From NCBI GenBank assembly GCA_964459995.1, contig CAYWOR010000010.1, positions 1 through 64,000 on the forward strand: a stretch of 64,000 nt of DNA. The letters are read 5' to 3'. Below the pieces are notes generated by a model. It had not been told where the DNA came from. It ran no database searches and was given only the letters and a program-made list of their open reading frames with translations. The position numbers and the translations under genes were made by a program. Source of the DNA: CAZSHG01 sp964459995 (lineage in GTDB: Bacteria > UBP14 > UBA6098). Of the stretch, positions 1 through 8,492 are shown piece after piece. Numbering within the stretch: position 1 is the first letter of the stretch; every line of letters starts with the position of its first letter.

Positions 1-70
1 ATCGTCTATCTGAAATAGCGGAAGAGATTTTTCTATTGTTTAGCGCAAAGGGTGCTATATTTAACACGAA

Positions 71-805
71 ATGACCGAGCTTCGCATAAAACCCGCCTTC
101 TCCGTAATCATCCCCGCACGCGACGAGGAAAAATTCATCGGAAATTGTGTCGAATCCGTAAAAGCGGCTTTCGAGGGGATTTCCGGGACGATAGAAATTG
201 TGGTCGTTCTCAATCGGTGCACCGACCGAACCGAGGAAATTGCACTTCAAAAGGGCGCGGTTGTGGTTTTTGAAGACGAAAAAAGTATGGGCAAAATCCG
301 CAATGCCGGCGCAAAAGCCTCAACATCGGACAATCTGGTATTTATAGATGCAGACAGCGTTATGCCGCGAGGGTTGCTGGCGGATATCGCCCAAAGTCTC
401 GATTCCGGCGAATATCTCGGCGGCGGCGTGGATTTTGAATTGTCCAGAAACTCGCTTGGAATAAGCATCACGATGGCAATTACGCGGTTTTTCGCCGCTA
501 TTATGGGGATTATGGGGGTCGTGATTTGGCTCAAGCGCGATGTTTTCGAGGCTCTCGGCGGTTTCGACGAAAACCGTCCTGCCGGCGAGGATATCGATTT
601 TGCGAAAAGGCTTCGGGCGTATTGTATCTCGCATGGGTCAAAATACCGCATCATCCGCGACAAAAAGGTAGTAACGTCGAGCAGAAAATTCGATAAGCTG
701 GGCGATTGGTTCGTTATTCGTCATCCTTTGATGGCTTATCGCCTCGTAAAGGGCGAGGCTCGCGAATCCGCAAACCTCATCTGGTATGATATCGATAGGA
801 AATGA
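71..805 (+). CDS. Family 2 glycosyltransferase
   Basis: A 244-residue cytoplasmic GT2 (GT-A fold) enzyme that probably moves a sugar from a nucleotide-sugar donor onto a lipid or glycan acceptor. The N-terminal nucleotide-binding strand FSVIIPARDEE is at residues 10-20, the metal-binding DAD at 93-95, and the GEDIDF motif with the likely catalytic acid at 172-177. A hydrophobic stretch at about 131-152 suggests membrane association. It lacks the long C-terminal membrane region of processive synthases. The gene ends 3 bases before the 3' end of the convergent cytidine deaminase gene. The family is clear; donor and acceptor cannot be read from the sequence. Confidence 0.85.
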   Translation: MTELRIKPAFSVIIPARDEEKFIGNCVESVKAAFEGISGTIEIVVVLNRCTDRTEEIALQKGAVVVFEDEKSMGKIRNAGAKASTSDNLVFIDADSVMPRGLLADIAQSLDSGEYLGGGVDFELSRNSLGISITMAITRFFAAIMGIMGVVIWLKRDVFEALGGFDENRPAGEDIDFAKRLRAYCISHGSKYRIIRDKKVVTSSRKFDKLGDWFVIRHPLMAYRLVKGEARESANLIWYDIDRK

Positions 806-808
806 GAT

Positions 809-1213
809 TTAGGAGCTTTTTTGGGGGGTGTCGAGCCAGTGTTCCTGCAGGAGGGTTCCAAGGGGCACTGAACGGCCGCCGCTCAGCAACACGCGACAGT
901 CCATGTTTCTTTCGTCGAGTTGAGCGATCGTCTCGCGGCATCTTCCGCATGGAGCCAAAAGGTCGCCTGTATCGCCGACCGCAACAACCGCGATGATTTG
1001 TTTTTCACGATGTTTCAGCATCTCGGCAATTGCCGCGACCTCGGCGCAAAATCCAAGGCCACATGCGAGGTCGATACAAATCCCTGTGAAGATGTTGCCC
1101 TTCGATGTCAAAATCGCCGCCGCGACAGTGCCTGCGGTGAAGTCGCCTCGAAGACAAAATTCGCCCTGAACACTTTTTGCGGCTTCGATAAGCCTCTCTT
1201 CTTGGCTTTTCAT
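809..1213 (-). CDS. cdd: Cytidine deaminase-family protein
   Basis: A 134-residue zinc-dependent nucleoside deaminase, the usual length of the small homotetrameric cytidine deaminases. The zinc ligand and proton-shuttle motif C-A-E is at residues 56-58, and the second zinc motif P-C-G-R-C is at 88-92. This gives the three-cysteine site of the tetrameric class. It probably hydrolyses cytidine or deoxycytidine to the uridine form in pyrimidine salvage. A blasticidin-S-deaminase-like or other nucleoside specificity cannot be excluded. It is the second gene after the macro-domain gene, with a 27-base gap on the same strand, so the two are likely co-transcribed. Confidence 0.85.
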   Translation of the reverse strand: MKSQEERLIEAAKSVQGEFCLRGDFTAGTVAAAILTSKGNIFTGICIDLACGLGFCAEVAAIAEMLKHREKQIIAVVAVGDTGDLLAPCGRCRETIAQLDERNMDCRVLLSGGRSVPLGTLLQEHWLDTPQKSS

Positions 1214-1240
1214 TCTCCTCGATTTGGATTTTCCAGCTGG

Positions 1241-1774
1241 CTACTTTCTACGGAAACGCGAGTCCAGGGCGTGTTTGAAAATCTCGAAAGTTCCCTGATC
1301 CTCTAGAACGATTTTCACCTGAGTGAGATTTTTTGCGTCGAGAAGGGCGTTGACGGTCTCTTCGACCATAATTTTCGAGCAATCTTCAGCACTGAAATGT
1401 CCAACTCCGGTGCCGAAAGCGGGCATCGCAAGCGACGAAACCGGAAGTTTCTCTGCGGCGATAAGGGTGTTTCGCGTGGCGTTGCGGACGAACTCCTCGG
1501 AGGTTTTGAGGTCCTGCCCCATCACGACCGCGTGTATGACCTTTTTGGCGGAAAGGTTTCCTGCGCCCGTTATCGCCACCTCACCGATTGGAATGGGGCC
1601 TTTTTTCATTGCTTCAAGCTCGATTTCCTCGCCGCCATGCTTTTTTATCGCACCGGCAACTCCGCTTCCCATCCAAAGCTTGTCGTTCGCGGAATTCGCG
1701 ATGGCTTCCATGCCGGATTTTGTGATGTCGCCGAGGACAATCGAGAACTTCGCTCTGCCTATGTTTACTTCCAT
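1241..1774 (-). CDS. Macro-domain (ADP-ribose-binding) protein
   Basis: A stand-alone macro domain of about 177 residues. The N-terminal VLGDITKSGMEAIANSAND segment, a glycine-rich GSGVAGAI loop and a later AMPAFGTGVGHF segment are the usual ADP-ribose pocket elements. Family members bind ADP-ribose, deacetylate O-acetyl-ADP-ribose or remove ADP-ribose from targets; which applies here is not visible. The start is placed at the second ATG because an ideal Shine-Dalgarno GGAGGT (1784-1779) lies between the first ATG (1786) and this one. It heads a two-gene unit with the deaminase and has a strong promoter about 55 bases upstream. Confidence 0.85.
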   Translation of the reverse strand: MEVNIGRAKFSIVLGDITKSGMEAIANSANDKLWMGSGVAGAIKKHGGEEIELEAMKKGPIPIGEVAITGAGNLSAKKVIHAVVMGQDLKTSEEFVRNATRNTLIAAEKLPVSSLAMPAFGTGVGHFSAEDCSKIMVEETVNALLDAKNLTQVKIVLEDQGTFEIFKHALDSRFRRK

Positions 1775-1793
1775 AATTACCTCCATCTGTATT

Positions 1794-1808
1794 GGGCGGA
1801 AACCGCCC
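1794..1808 (-). other. Hairpin in the 5' leader of the macro-domain gene
   Basis: Six GC pairs (GGGCGG with CCGCCC) close a three-base loop, 20 bases upstream of the start codon and just before the ribosome binding site. It lies inside the transcript expected from the promoter at 1827-1855. It might tune message stability or translation; that role is inference. Confidence 0.4.
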
Positions 1809-1826
1809 GCGTTTTTTGCGCGATTG

Positions 1827-1855
1827 AATATAAACTCTCAAGTCGTCGATGTCAA
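1827..1855 (-). promoter_or_regulatory. Sigma70-type promoter of the macro-domain/cdd unit
   Basis: Read on the minus strand, a perfect -35 TTGACA is followed by exactly 17 bases and a -10 TATATT. Transcription would begin near 1820, giving a leader of about 45 bases that holds the GC hairpin and the Shine-Dalgarno. Confidence 0.7.
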
Positions 1856-1979
1856 TCGCATTGTGAAATACTGTGAGGGAGTCTTGTTTTAAGGGTTTGG
1901 CCGACACTTCGAGCGTTCATGTTTCGAGTTGATACATCAAAAACTGAAATTGTTTCTAAGGGTGGGAAATTTTTTTAGC

Positions 1980-2008
1980 TTGCAACACTTCTGGTATTAA
2001 ACTATAAT
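1980..2008 (+). promoter_or_regulatory. Sigma70-type promoter of the FlgD-like/ileS unit
   Basis: TTGCAA, 17 bases, then a perfect TATAAT. The predicted transcription start is near 2015, about 30 bases ahead of the start codon at 2045, with GGAGAAGGTAGG as ribosome binding region at 2026-2037. It probably drives the following genes, since no clear terminator is seen before ileS or ftsH. Confidence 0.75.
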
Positions 2009-2044
2009 TTTGGATTGTCAATATAGGAGAAGGTAGGATATTCT

Positions 2045-2764
2045 ATGAAAAAATACATCGTGCTGTTGATTTTGGGAGGTATCGCCGGGGTGTTCGCCTA
2101 TGGCTGGGAGACTGTAATTACGGTCGATAGCGGGCATCAGCGCGAGATGTCTATTGGGATGACCGATGGAGCTTCGGACGGTTTCGACCGTGACATCGAT
2201 ATCGCCGCGCCGCCGGTTCCGCCTGTGGGTTTCTACTGTTATTTTCCGCTCGACGATGCTGAATATGATTTTCTGACCGCCGCTTGGAAGGATATGCGTG
2301 CTCCGTCGGCTTCCGCCGAATGGCAGATCTATCTTGTTAGACCAGAGCAACCGTCGCAGGTTGTTTTCTCGGGCCTTCCGCGAATAGGAAAGCTGTCGAT
2401 TAACAACATCGACGCGGTCGAGGAAAGCCTCGCGCTAACCTTCGCAAAATCGGATAGTGTCCTGAGAATTGTCTATAGCAGGGGCTTTTGGGAAGAGCCG
2501 GTCTCGACAATCGACTTTTCGACCAAGTTCGATGCGGAGGCGGTTATTGTCGTCAGGGACGCCGCGGGAAACCCGGTAAGAAGGCTTCCGGACATGTTTT
2601 TGAGAGCCGGAGAGCAGTCGATTGGGTGGAATGCCACAGACAATATGGGCGATAGAGTCGAACCGGGGATTTATTATACACGCGTTGCGCTTCGCGCCGG
2701 GGCGGACTTCTCGGATTTCGAGGTGGAAACGATAGTTAAAAACTGGAACAACACAGAGGAATAG
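2045..2764 (+). CDS. Secreted protein with FlgD-like C-terminal Ig domain
   Basis: A 239-residue protein with a signal peptide (basic MKK, hydrophobic core to about residue 18). The middle has no recognised domain. From about residue 165 it matches the FlgD Ig-like/T9SS-tail fold: a strand with V-R-D-A-A-G-N-P-V-R-R-L, then GEQSIGWNATDNMGDRVEPGIYYTRV. In FCB-group bacteria this fold is common at the C-terminus of exported proteins. It lies 15 bases upstream of ileS, downstream of a strong promoter, so an envelope protein appears to share a transcript with tRNA charging and quality control genes. Function unknown. Confidence 0.7.
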   Translation: MKKYIVLLILGGIAGVFAYGWETVITVDSGHQREMSIGMTDGASDGFDRDIDIAAPPVPPVGFYCYFPLDDAEYDFLTAAWKDMRAPSASAEWQIYLVRPEQPSQVVFSGLPRIGKLSINNIDAVEESLALTFAKSDSVLRIVYSRGFWEEPVSTIDFSTKFDAEAVIVVRDAAGNPVRRLPDMFLRAGEQSIGWNATDNMGDRVEPGIYYTRVALRAGADFSDFEVETIVKNWNNTEE

Positions 2765-2779
2765 ACTGGATATATCAAC

Positions 2780-5700
2780 ATGTTAAACAATAAGTTATAT
2801 CGAGAAATCGAAAGGGATAAAACTTTACAAGAACTTGAAAAAGAGGTTCTCGCTTTCTGGGATAACGAGGAAATCTTTAAAAAGGTGCTTAAAAAGGGCG
2901 AAAACGACTCAAAATTCGTTTTCTATGAAGGCCCGCCGACCGCGAACGGTCTTCCGGGAGTGCACCACGTGCTCGCAAGAGCGCTTAAAGACGTCGTCTG
3001 CAGGTATCAAACAATGAACGGAAGGCTCGTCGAGAGAAAGGCGGGATGGGACACCCACGGCCTTCCTGTTGAGATTGGCGCGGAAAAAGAGCTTGGAATA
3101 TGTTCGAAGAATGAAATCGAAGAGTGCGGCGTGGATACCTTCAACGCCGCTTGTAAATCCAGCGTTTTCAGATATTTGGACGACTGGGAAGCGATAACGA
3201 GGCGCATCGGATACTGGCTCGACATGTCTGATCCCTATGTTACGTGCGATAGCGACTATATGGAGTCGGTTTGGTGGCTGTTGGCGAAGTTTTTCGACGA
3301 CGGGCTTATGTATCGCGGGCACAAGATTCTACCCTATTGCCCTCGTTGCGGAACCGGCCTTTCCGACCACGAGGTTTCGCAGGGCTACCGCGATGTCGAA
3401 GACCCCTCTATCACCGTTCGGATAAAGCTTTCCGGTCGTGAGAACGAGTATTTTCTCGTTTGGACGACAACACCGTGGACGCTTCTCTCGAATGTCGCGG
3501 TAGCGCTTCATCCTGAGGTCGATTATGTTAAGGTCGAGGACCGCGGGCAATTCCTTTGGGTTGCAAAACCACGCCTCGAAGCTGTTTTCGGCGAAATGAA
3601 CCCTCCTGTTGTCGAGTCGAAAAAGGGCCTGGAGCTTGCAGGAGTCGAGTATGAGCCGCTTTTCAGGTTTATCGAGCCGGAAAAGAAGGCTTGGTTTGCG
3701 ATAAACGCGGATTATGTTACGACCGAAGACGGCACAGGAATCGTGCATATCGCCCCAGCATTCGGTGCGGAGGACTACGAGGAGGGGCTTCGGCACAATC
3801 TGCCCTTGGTGCAGTTGGTCGGCGCGGACGGCCTCATTGTCCCCGAAGCGAAACCCTTTGCCGGGAAATTCTTCAAGGATGCCGACCCTCTGATTCTCGA
3901 AGATTTGGAGGCGCGCGGCCTACTTTTCAATAACGGCAGGATGACGCACAGCTATGCTTTCTGTTGGCGATGCGACAGCCCGCTGATTCAATATGCCCGT
4001 GGAAGCTGGTATATCAAGACGACTGCTTTCAAAGACAAGCTTATCGCCGCAAACGATAAAATAGGGTGGTTCCCGCCGGAGATTGGTTCCGGAAGGTTCG
4101 GCGAGTGGCTTCGGAATAATATAGACTGGGCGATTTCGCGTGAGAGATATTGGGCGACGCCGCTTCCTATATGGGTTTGCGAGTCCTGCGATAAACATGT
4201 CGCGGTGGGTTCGCGAGCGCAGTTGGCCGAGATGGCCGTCGAGGGCTATAAAGAGGGGATGGACATCCACAAACCATTTATCGACGGCGTTTATCTGAAG
4301 TGTCCTGTTTGCGGTGGCAAAATGGCGCGTGTGCCAGATGTGATCGACTGCTGGTTCGACAGCGGCGCGATGCCCTTCGCGCAGTTGCACTATCCTTTCG
4401 AGCACAAGGACGATTTCGAGCCGGAATTTTTCCCTGCGGAATTCATCTGCGAGGGAGTCGATCAGACGCGCGGATGGTTCTATACTCTGCTTGCGATTTC
4501 GACATATATCACCGGCAAATCGCCATACAAACGCTGTTTGGTAAATGGCCTCGTGCTCGACAAAAACGGCCAGAAAATGAGCAAACGCCTTGGTAATGCC
4601 GCAGATCCGGTGAAAGTGATCGAAGATTTCGGTGCCGATCCGCTCAGATGGTATCTTGTGAACACCAGTGCACCATGGCTTCCGAAGCGTTTCGACGAGA
4701 ACGGAATCTCGGAGGTATCGAGGATTTTCTTCGATACACTTCGGAACACCTACGGCTTTTTCGCGCTCTATGCTAACATCGACCGTTGGACACCGGAAAT
4801 GCCTGCAGGAACCCCCTCGATGATTGACATTTGGTTAAAGAGCCGGTTGAACAGCCTTATAAAAGAAGTTCGCATCGATTTGGACGGTTATCAACTTACT
4901 CACGCCACGAGAAAGATACATAATTTCGTCGTGGACGAGCTTTCGAACTGGTTTGTGAGGCTTTCGCGCAAAAGGTTCTGGGGCGAGGGGATGGGCGAGG
5001 ATAAACTCGCGGCTTTCCGGTCGCTTTATGACGCCCTCGCTGTTGTTTCACAGCTTTCCGCGCCCTTCATTCCGATGACCGCAGATGTTGTTTGGCGCGG
5101 GCTTCACGCTAACCTTCCAAATGCCGCGCAAAGCGTCCACCTGACGGATTTTCCTGTCCCGGATGAAAGTGCTATCGATGGTGAACTCGAGCTGGACATG
5201 GTTTTCACCGAGCGTGTTGTAACGATGGGGCGCAATGCCCGTCAGACAGCAAATCTTAAGGTGCGTCAGCCATTGTCGAAACTCTTTGTCGCTGGAGGTT
5301 CGGCGAAATCGCTTCCAAATTGGGCTGTGGAGCTTGTCCGACGCGAATTGAATGTAAAAGCGGTTGAATCGACCGAGCTGACGAACCTTTTAGTGTATTC
5401 TGCGAAAGCCAATTTTAAAGCGCTTGGTCCGCGATTTGGCAAACGTATGAAGGAGTTATCAGCGATTGTCGAGACCCTTTCGGACGAGACAATCAAACTC
5501 GGTCTCGAAAACGGCATTATCCATATGAATCTTGACGGCGAAGAGTTCTCGATCAACCCCTCGGAAGACTTAGTGCTTTCGACCTCTGCGGGAGAAGGGT
5601 TCCATTTGAACTCCGAGGAGGATTTGACCGTCGCGCTGGATATCGAACTGACCAAAGAGCTTGTTCTTGAGGGCCATGCGCGAGAAATTGTCAATCGCAT

Positions 5701-5926
5701 TCAGAATACTCGCAAAGAAGCCGGATTCGAGGTTACAGATCGAATCGAGGTTGGAATCGAGTCGGCGAAGGAGATAACCGAGGCTGTAGAAGAACATCGC
5801 GAATGGATATGCAGGGAGGTTCTGGCAACAGAATTGCGTATCGGCGAAATCGGCTCGCCGGAATTCGCCAAAGACTGGGATGTAAATGATTATCCTGCAA
5901 AAATTTCGGTAAAAAGAAGCCGATGA
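2780..5926 (+). CDS. ileS: Isoleucyl-tRNA synthetase, long clade-2 type
   Basis: A 1048-residue class I synthetase that charges tRNA-Ile with isoleucine in the cytoplasm. The HIGH-equivalent motif reads PPTANGLPGVHHVLAR (about residues 52-67) and the second signature is KMSKR at 599-603. A CP1 editing region with the TTTPWTLLSN motif lies between, and an anticodon-binding domain follows. The GxHH and KMSKR variants with this length are those of the eukaryal-like IleRS clade, which is known in other bacteria for low mupirocin sensitivity; that property is inferred here, not seen. Initiation may be coupled to the gene 15 bases upstream because the Shine-Dalgarno is weak. Confidence 0.95.
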   Translation: MLNNKLYREIERDKTLQELEKEVLAFWDNEEIFKKVLKKGENDSKFVFYEGPPTANGLPGVHHVLARALKDVVCRYQTMNGRLVERKAGWDTHGLPVEIGAEKELGICSKNEIEECGVDTFNAACKSSVFRYLDDWEAITRRIGYWLDMSDPYVTCDSDYMESVWWLLAKFFDDGLMYRGHKILPYCPRCGTGLSDHEVSQGYRDVEDPSITVRIKLSGRENEYFLVWTTTPWTLLSNVAVALHPEVDYVKVEDRGQFLWVAKPRLEAVFGEMNPPVVESKKGLELAGVEYEPLFRFIEPEKKAWFAINADYVTTEDGTGIVHIAPAFGAEDYEEGLRHNLPLVQLVGADGLIVPEAKPFAGKFFKDADPLILEDLEARGLLFNNGRMTHSYAFCWRCDSPLIQYARGSWYIKTTAFKDKLIAANDKIGWFPPEIGSGRFGEWLRNNIDWAISRERYWATPLPIWVCESCDKHVAVGSRAQLAEMAVEGYKEGMDIHKPFIDGVYLKCPVCGGKMARVPDVIDCWFDSGAMPFAQLHYPFEHKDDFEPEFFPAEFICEGVDQTRGWFYTLLAISTYITGKSPYKRCLVNGLVLDKNGQKMSKRLGNAADPVKVIEDFGADPLRWYLVNTSAPWLPKRFDENGISEVSRIFFDTLRNTYGFFALYANIDRWTPEMPAGTPSMIDIWLKSRLNSLIKEVRIDLDGYQLTHATRKIHNFVVDELSNWFVRLSRKRFWGEGMGEDKLAAFRSLYDALAVVSQLSAPFIPMTADVVWRGLHANLPNAAQSVHLTDFPVPDESAIDGELELDMVFTERVVTMGRNARQTANLKVRQPLSKLFVAGGSAKSLPNWAVELVRRELNVKAVESTELTNLLVYSAKANFKALGPRFGKRMKELSAIVETLSDETIKLGLENGIIHMNLDGEEFSINPSEDLVLSTSAGEGFHLNSEEDLTVALDIELTKELVLEGHAREIVNRIQNTRKEAGFEVTDRIEVGIESAKEITEAVEEHREWICREVLATELRIGEIGSPEFAKDWDVNDYPAKISVKRSR

Positions 5927-6001
5927 TTTTCGAAAGTGGCAATCTGAGTCGAAATAGTTATTATTAAAAGATAGTCTGTTTTTCGTAAGTTGAGGAGACC
6001 T

Positions 6002-6385
6002 ATGAGAACACGTGAAATCGAAAGGCTCAAAAAGAAGCTCGAGGAGTTGAAGTCCGAAATTCAAAGCGGAATCGGACGTTTCGAGGATAATATGCTTCAC
6101 AAAAACCGCAAAGAATCCACCGGCGAGGTGTCCAGTTTCACGACACATCCCGCCGACATGGGCGCGGAAACTGCTGAATATGAAAAAGCCTATATTCTCG
6201 CATGCACGGAAAGCGAGCTTTTAGAACTTATCGACGAGGCATTGGAGCGTATCGAAAAGGGAACCTACGGCGATTGCATCGAATGCGGTGTGAAAATCCC
6301 GATGGAGCGCCTGATGGCCATCCCTTACGCACCCTATTGCGTCGATTGCAAAGAAGCGCTGGAAAACAGCGATTACGTTAGATAA
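6002..6385 (+). CDS. DksA/TraR-family zinc-finger protein
   Basis: A 127-residue protein with an N-terminal coiled-coil-prone segment (EIERLKKKLEELKSEI) and a C-terminal four-cysteine zinc finger (Cys92, Cys95, Cys113, Cys116 in CIECG...CVDC). DksA-type proteins enter the RNA polymerase secondary channel and modulate transcription with ppGpp. Whether this one has DksA function or is a shorter TraR/YocK-type relative is not settled. The start is set at the ATG at 6002 because AGGAGA at 5993-5998 is a well-placed ribosome binding site; a TTG at 5990 in frame would overlap it. It sits 13 bases before ftsH. Confidence 0.8.
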   Translation: MRTREIERLKKKLEELKSEIQSGIGRFEDNMLHKNRKESTGEVSSFTTHPADMGAETAEYEKAYILACTESELLELIDEALERIEKGTYGDCIECGVKIPMERLMAIPYAPYCVDCKEALENSDYVR

Positions 6386-6397
6386 TCAAGGGAAACA

Positions 6398-8389
6398 ATG
6401 ATTCCTCTCGACGACCAAAAAACGCCGCCCAAACCCGGCAACTGGCGCTCAAAAGTAAGAGGTATGGCGATTTGGGTTCTCCTTTTCGCGCTTGCTATTC
6501 TTCTTGCGCAGATGTTCTATGGCGACAGAAATCCGGTGCTTAAGATGAGCTATTCGGAGTTCATCGAGGCGGTGGAGGGCGGCAGAATTGACAAGGTGAA
6601 GTTTGTCGGGAAGCGTGTCGAGGGGAATTTCAAGTTCGAACAGATCGTTTCGGTGGGCAAGGGCGAGGTTCACTATCGCAAATTCGAGTCCTACATTCCC
6701 TTCGAATCGCCAGAGCTTGTCGCTCAGCTTCGAGAGGCTAGTGTTCAGATTTCGGCACAGGACGATTCCGGCGGCTGGTGGACTGTCGTGCTGTCGATAT
6801 TGCCGTGGTTGTTGCTTCCGCTGTTATATTTCTTCTTTATCATGCGGATGCAGGGCAACCAAAAAGGGATATTCTCCTTCGGGAAATCGAAGGCTAAACA
6901 GATAACCCCCGACCGCGCCAAGGTTACGTTCGCCGACGTCGCGGACTGCGAGGAAGCAAAAATCGAGCTTCAGGAGATTATCGAGTTCCTTAAAAACCCG
7001 AAACGCTTCTCGAAACTCGGCGGGAAAATCCCGAAGGGAGTGCTTCTTCTCGGGCCTCCCGGAACCGGCAAAACCCTTCTGGCCAAAGCTGTTTCCGGCG
7101 AGGCAGGAGTGCCATTCTTCAGTGTATCGGGAAGCGATTTCGTCGAGATGTTCGTCGGTGTCGGCGCGAGCAGGGTTCGAGATTTGTTCGATAATGCCCT
7201 CGCAAACGCCCCATGTATCGTGTTCATCGACGAGATAGACGCTGTTGGAAGACAGCGCGGCACAGGTCTCGGCGGCGGACACGACGAGCGCGAGCAGACA
7301 TTGAATCAGATTTTGGTTGAGATGGACGGTTTCGAGGCGAACACCGGCGTTATTGTTCTCGCGGCCACTAACCGCCCGGATGTTCTCGACCCCGCGCTTC
7401 TCCGAGCCGGAAGATTCGACAGGCGCGTCGTTATTGACCGCCCGGATGTCAAAGGCAGAGAAGGGATTCTACGGGTTCACACTCGCGGAATACCTCTGGC
7501 TTCAGATGTCGATTTGGCTTCAATTGCCAAGGGGACGCCCGGTCTTTCTGGCGCGGATTTGGCAAATATCGCCAATGAAGCCGCTCTGATGGCCGCTCGT
7601 TTCCAACGCGATCAAGTCGAGCAAAAGGATTTCGAGCACGCAAAAGATAAAATCATGATGGGCATGGAACGCCGTAGCATGGCGCTTTCATCCGAAGAGA
7701 AAAAGATTACCGCATATCACGAGGCTGGCCATACGTTGGTTGGCAAACTTCTGCCGGGAAGCGATCCGATACATAAAGTAACGATTATTCCGCGCGGAAT
7801 GTCCATCGGGCAAACAATGTATTTGCCGCAGGGCGACCGCCACGTTTACGGCAAGAGCTATCTCAAAACCAAACTTGTGCATGCCCTCGGCGGAAGGGCC
7901 GCAGAACTTATCGTTTTCGATGACCCCACGACGGGCGCGGATAACGACATCAAACAAGCCACAGACCTCGCTCACAAGATGGTTTGCTCCTGGGGAATGA
8001 GTGAAAAGCTTGGGCCTTTGAACTACAACGAGTCGGACAACGAAGTGTTCCTTGGCAGGGAACTTGTAACACGCGGTTCGAGGCACTCCGACGAGATTAA
8101 CAGACTTATCGACGAAGAAGTAACATCTCTCGTCGAAGGCGCGCTGGAAAAAGCTCGTGAAATACTCCTCGAAAACCGCGGCAATCTCGACGGCATCGCG
8201 GAAGCGCTACTCAAGTATGAATCGCTCTCCGGCGAGGAGGTCGATCTGATAATTCAGGGACGCGAAATATTGCGAGATGAGGCTCAGCCCTCACCGACGG
8301 AGAAAATTAAAGCGGTAGAATCCGCACTCGAACCTAAAAAATCTCCCGGAACATCGATTTCCGGAGACGCCGCACCCGAACCGGCCTAA
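6398..8389 (+). CDS. ftsH: ATP-dependent zinc metalloprotease FtsH
   Basis: A 663-residue membrane-anchored AAA+ protease that extracts and degrades membrane and short-lived cytosolic proteins. Order: transmembrane helix at about 24-42, a small periplasmic domain, a second helix at about 127-147, then the AAA domain with Walker A GPPGTGKT at 219-226, Walker B FIDEID, and the second region of homology. The zinc-protease motif HEAGH is at 441-445. The C-terminal tail is Pro/Ser/Glu-rich and probably disordered. Length is normal. It follows the DksA-type gene in an apparent operon with ileS. Confidence 0.97.
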   Translation: MIPLDDQKTPPKPGNWRSKVRGMAIWVLLFALAILLAQMFYGDRNPVLKMSYSEFIEAVEGGRIDKVKFVGKRVEGNFKFEQIVSVGKGEVHYRKFESYIPFESPELVAQLREASVQISAQDDSGGWWTVVLSILPWLLLPLLYFFFIMRMQGNQKGIFSFGKSKAKQITPDRAKVTFADVADCEEAKIELQEIIEFLKNPKRFSKLGGKIPKGVLLLGPPGTGKTLLAKAVSGEAGVPFFSVSGSDFVEMFVGVGASRVRDLFDNALANAPCIVFIDEIDAVGRQRGTGLGGGHDEREQTLNQILVEMDGFEANTGVIVLAATNRPDVLDPALLRAGRFDRRVVIDRPDVKGREGILRVHTRGIPLASDVDLASIAKGTPGLSGADLANIANEAALMAARFQRDQVEQKDFEHAKDKIMMGMERRSMALSSEEKKITAYHEAGHTLVGKLLPGSDPIHKVTIIPRGMSIGQTMYLPQGDRHVYGKSYLKTKLVHALGGRAAELIVFDDPTTGADNDIKQATDLAHKMVCSWGMSEKLGPLNYNESDNEVFLGRELVTRGSRHSDEINRLIDEEVTSLVEGALEKAREILLENRGNLDGIAEALLKYESLSGEEVDLIIQGREILRDEAQPSPTEKIKAVESALEPKKSPGTSISGDAAPEPA

Positions 8390-8425
8390 ATTTTCAACCC
8401 TGAAATCTCGAAATGAAGGACTGAA

Positions 8426-8459
8426 CAAGCACTATTGCGATTCCTGCAATAATGCCTTG
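8426..8459 (+). terminator. Possible hairpin terminator after ftsH
   Basis: CAAGCACTATTGC and GCAATAATGCCTTG can pair with one bulge and one mismatch around a 7-base loop. No continuous T-run follows, only an AT-rich stretch, so the call is weak. It would separate ftsH from the folP unit. Confidence 0.3.
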
Positions 8460-8484
8460 TCGAATTTATTATTTTAGATATATT
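8457..8484 (+). promoter_or_regulatory. Possible promoter of the folP unit
   Basis: TTGTCG, 16 bases, then TATATT. The predicted transcription start (about 8491) falls almost on the folP ATG at 8493, so the message would be leaderless or nearly so. AGGA at 8487-8490 is too close to the ATG to act as a normal Shine-Dalgarno. Confidence 0.35.
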
Positions 8485-8492
8485 TTAGGATT

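Noticed and set aside
1..70. Promoter before the first glycosyltransferase
   Set aside because: A TATATT is present but no -35 at acceptable spacing; the upstream sequence is cut by the window.
247..663. Long antisense frames under the glycosyltransferase, and similar frames elsewhere
   Set aside because: They are shadows in GC-biased codon positions, lack ribosome sites and family features, and lie fully inside real genes.
1794..1815. GC hairpin plus T-run read as a plus-strand terminator
   Set aside because: No plus-strand gene precedes it; it lies in the minus-strand leader of the macro-domain gene downstream of a strong promoter.
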